Origin: CAVSDF01 sp963726715
GTDB lineage: Bacteria; Bacteroidota; Rhodothermia; Rhodothermales; BA12
Reading direction: 5' to 3'
Assembly: GCA_963726715.1 (NCBI GenBank)
Contig: CAVSDF010000010.1
Coordinates: 744,001-808,000, forward strand
Length of the DNA: 64,000 nucleotides
Below the pieces are notes generated by a model that had not been told where the DNA came from, ran no database searches, and was given only the letters and a program-made list of their open reading frames with translations. The translations under genes and the position numbers were made by a program. Within the stretch, counting starts at the first letter, position 1, and the number at the start of each line of letters is the position of its first letter. Below, piece after piece: positions 61,597-64,000 of this stretch.

Positions 61597-63978
61597 TCAC
61601 GGCACGAACAGGCGCACGTCGCCGAAGCGGAGGTCGAGCGTGTGCGTGGTGCGGGGCGGGCCGCCGGTCTCGTCGCGCAGCGCGAAGGGGAAGGTGACGG
61701 TGAGCGGTCCGAAAGCTCCGCCGACCGGCGCCGACGAGCCGACGCCCACCACGGGCGGACCGTCCTGACCGACCACCATCGCCCCGGCGCGCGAGGCGGT
61801 CACGACGGCGGCGCGGTTGGTCCATGGCGCGGCGCCAGCGTCGGTGGCGAGGCGGCGCAGCACGGACGTTGGGAGGGGCGCGGTGCCCGCGTAGATGCTC
61901 GTCCACCCGTCCATGGCGCGGCGGGCGAAGGCGATCTGCTCGCTGCCGGCCCAGTAGCCGAGCGTCTCGACGCCGCTGCCCACACTGCTGCCGGAGCCGC
62001 CGCGCACGGCAAAGCGCGGGGCGTAGAGGAGGGGACTCCGGATGCCGAACGGTTTGCGCGCGCCGTCGGCGTCGAGCGCGTCGATCATGAGCGCGCCGGG
62101 GGCGTCGAGTTCCTCGAAGGCGAAGCCGGTCAGGCGCGCCATTTGCGCCGGGTCCACGCGGTCGGGCTGGAGCAGGCCGGGGGCGTAGGTCCAGATCACC
62201 GTGCAGCCGGAGCCGCGCAGGTCGGCGTGGAAGGCGTCCACCTCCTCCGGGCGCAGCAGGAACGTGTTGGGGATGAGGACGAGCCGGTAGCGGCGGAAGT
62301 CCTCGGCGCGCAGATCGGTGCGGTAGAGCAGGTCGTGCGGCGCGCCGATGCGGTTGACCGCGCGGGCCTGCGCGTTCAAGAACCAGTGGTTGAAGAAGTC
62401 GGTGTAGCGGATGCCCTGGCCGGGCCACGGGCGCTCGGCCTGCCAGTGCCGCGTCACGAAGAAGGTCTCCACGTCGCCCGCGACCGCGATCTTCGCCACC
62501 GAGCCGATGTCGGTGCGGAGACGCGCCTGCATCATCTCCACGACGGGGCGGCAGGCCGCGATGATCGGCGGATCGCCGTACCAGCCCTGCGGCACGTCGT
62601 GGACCGGCCCGAAGTCGTAGAGCCATCCCCCCACGCCCGCCGCCATGACGTTGCCGAGGTCGCGCCGGAGGATCGCGAGCGTGCCCTCGCGCGTCTCGTG
62701 GCCGGAGCCGCCGATGATGCGCCAGCGGTTGTCGGCGTCGAGGTAGGTGCTCGGGTCGATCTCGGAGATGTAGAGCTTGCCGCGCCGCTGGTAGGATTCC
62801 ACCGCCGCGCGAAACGCACCGTCGCCGCCGATGCCGCGCCCGCGTCCGAGCCACGTGTCGGCGCCGTCGTAGAGGTCGCTCTCCATGCGGTCCACCGACG
62901 GGTCGTTGGTCGCCATGTACGTGTACGGGCACGCCACGCAGTCGATGTCGGGGCTCTCCAGGACGGCGGTGGGCGCGAGGTGGCCGCTCTCCTGGATGCG
63001 CGGCGTCTCCATGAGGTAGCCGAAGAACGTCCCCACGAGCACGCGGCGGTGCATGGCGGCCTTGATCGTGGCCGCAAGCTGCACGATGGTCTCGGCCCGC
63101 GCGGCGTGGAAGGCGCGGTAGAAGGCGAGCACGTTGCCCTCCTTCGCCGGGTCGCGCAGCAGGCCGTAGCCCGAGAACACCCGCTCGCGCACGGACGGGA
63201 CCGGCCCGGCCACGCGCTGCATCGGGGGGCTGTAATCCGGCATGAAGTCGTCGCCCCAGATGTTCCACTCCTCCGTGTTGCCGTGGACGGGGAAGTAGCC
63301 CATCATGCGCGCCGCGAGCGGACTCTGCTCGATGAACGCCACGAAGGCGCGAAGCATCGCCGCCGTGTCGCGCCGCCAGGCCTCGGAGGCATAGGAGGCT
63401 TCCTTCGACTCGATCAGCGGCGCGTAGCGCTTGTTGCCTTCGCCGGGCGGAAAGCCCTCGCGCTTGATCACGTCCCACGTCCGTCCCGGATCGCCCATGC
63501 CGAGCACGCCGATCTCGTCCGGGTGCGAATCCTTCCACCAGATGGGCGTGATGAGGTGCATCCGGGGGAAGAGGAAGGCGTCCGGGGCGCGCACGAGCAG
63601 GCGCGCCATGTAGTCTTCGAGGGCGGTGAAGTCGTACTGCCCCGGCCCGGTCCACGAGTCCGTCATGCCGAGGTTGGGCTGGATGAGCTGGATGCCCATG
63701 CCCGAAAAGGTGGCGAGCGGCCCGGTGAGCAGCGCCGTGCTGAGGCCCCAGAACGGCACCCGCTCCGCCCCGTTGACGAACAGCCGGGGGCCGCCGCGCT
63801 CCACGCGCACCTCCGAGCGGCACGGCGCCTCATCGCGGAGCGCATCGAGCGCCGCGCGGAGGTCGCCGGAGGAGATGCCTGCGAGCGCTTCGGTGCCGGG
63901 AGAGAGCAGATCGGCGGGCGCGAGCGCGGCCGCCCCGGCGGCGAGGCCCATGCGGTGGACGAAGGAGCGGCGGTTCAT
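61597..63978 (-). CDS. Tat-exported GH42-like glycoside hydrolase
   Basis: 793 residues from ATG 63978, which gives a twin-arginine signal (NRRSFVHRMGLAAGAAALAP). The catalytic barrel shows GIQLIQPNLGMTDSWTGPGQ, MGYFPVHGNTEEWNIWGDDF (candidate acid Glu in the NTEEW/EWNIW region) and LYISEIDPSTYL (candidate nucleophile Glu). A later domain (LVLIPNTFLLRPEEVDAFHA, CTVIWTYAPGL) resembles the GH42 middle domain. Beta-galactosidase-type activity is one option. It is convergent with the MetE-like gene and probably acts in the periplasm. Confidence 0.75.
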   Translation of the reverse strand: MNRRSFVHRMGLAAGAAALAPADLLSPGTEALAGISSGDLRAALDALRDEAPCRSEVRVERGGPRLFVNGAERVPFWGLSTALLTGPLATFSGMGIQLIQPNLGMTDSWTGPGQYDFTALEDYMARLLVRAPDAFLFPRMHLITPIWWKDSHPDEIGVLGMGDPGRTWDVIKREGFPPGEGNKRYAPLIESKEASYASEAWRRDTAAMLRAFVAFIEQSPLAARMMGYFPVHGNTEEWNIWGDDFMPDYSPPMQRVAGPVPSVRERVFSGYGLLRDPAKEGNVLAFYRAFHAARAETIVQLAATIKAAMHRRVLVGTFFGYLMETPRIQESGHLAPTAVLESPDIDCVACPYTYMATNDPSVDRMESDLYDGADTWLGRGRGIGGDGAFRAAVESYQRRGKLYISEIDPSTYLDADNRWRIIGGSGHETREGTLAILRRDLGNVMAAGVGGWLYDFGPVHDVPQGWYGDPPIIAACRPVVEMMQARLRTDIGSVAKIAVAGDVETFFVTRHWQAERPWPGQGIRYTDFFNHWFLNAQARAVNRIGAPHDLLYRTDLRAEDFRRYRLVLIPNTFLLRPEEVDAFHADLRGSGCTVIWTYAPGLLQPDRVDPAQMARLTGFAFEELDAPGALMIDALDADGARKPFGIRSPLLYAPRFAVRGGSGSSVGSGVETLGYWAGSEQIAFARRAMDGWTSIYAGTAPLPTSVLRRLATDAGAAPWTNRAAVVTASRAGAMVVGQDGPPVVGVGSSAPVGGAFGPLTVTFPFALRDETGGPPRTTHTLDLRFGDVRLFVP

Positions 63979-64000
63979 GGGCAAGGGGAGGCAGGGGCGC

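Noticed and set aside
1..64000. tRNA, rRNA or riboswitch
   Set aside because: Gaps were read on both strands for cloverleaf or conserved RNA sequence; nothing convincing was found. A covariance-model search would decide.

Overview
The window is very GC-rich (roughly 70% by eye) and gene-dense on both strands. Several features point to a Rhodothermales-type member of the Rhodothermota/Bacteroidota: exported proteins with type IX secretion (T9SS) C-terminal sorting tails, a TonB-dependent receptor with a carboxypeptidase-like plug extension, a PorV/PorQ-family outer-membrane protein, menaquinone-type isochorismate synthase, a DUF4230 protein, and an ECF sigma factor beside a TPR-containing serine/threonine kinase. 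This taxonomic call is inference from gene content; no rRNA or tRNA gene was recognised.

Region 1 to 34 kb is mixed housekeeping. It runs: L,D-transpeptidase (cut by the window edge), LptC, DUF4230 protein, histidine phosphatase and MenF (overlapping stop/start), small membrane and lipoproteins, MFS exporter, valyl-tRNA synthetase, then a cyanophycin-degradation pair (isoaspartyl dipeptidase and cyanophycinase) translationally coupled to a DNA adenine methylase. Next come two MacB-type permeases, a DUF5989 protein, the ECF sigma/kinase pair, three exported T9SS-type proteins (one large and badly frameshifted, one sortilin-like with two PKD domains, one a remnant), a ClC transporter and FolD.

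Region 34.5 to 64 kb is an accessory carbohydrate locus. An IclR regulator precedes a TonB receptor, a T9SS-type exported protein and a PorV-like protein. These are followed by a long same-strand run: a toroid glycosidase, two sugar ABC permeases plus a lipoprotein binding protein (no ATPase in the window), a Tat-exported class V aminotransferase, a sugar isomerase-like TIM barrel, two Gfo/Idh/MocA oxidoreductases, a beta-propeller protein and a toroid protein, two phytanoyl-CoA-hydroxylase-like dioxygenases, a GH88 unsaturated glucuronyl hydrolase, a cupin, an SDR and a MetE-like methyltransferase. A Tat-exported GH42-like glycosidase lies opposite. Together these suggest uptake and breakdown of an acidic, possibly O-methylated, polysaccharide; the substrate is not provable from sequence.

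Two overlays matter. First, several families of short dispersed palindromic repeats sit between genes. One copy lies in frame inside valS, and others form the C-terminal tails of two proteins. Second, many genes carry single-base frameshifts, with at least a dozen in one T9SS gene and none in the adjacent 35.5 to 42.5 kb block. Part of this may be consensus error; the remnant genes meeting at about 31.02 kb look like a real rearrangement or a misassembly join.
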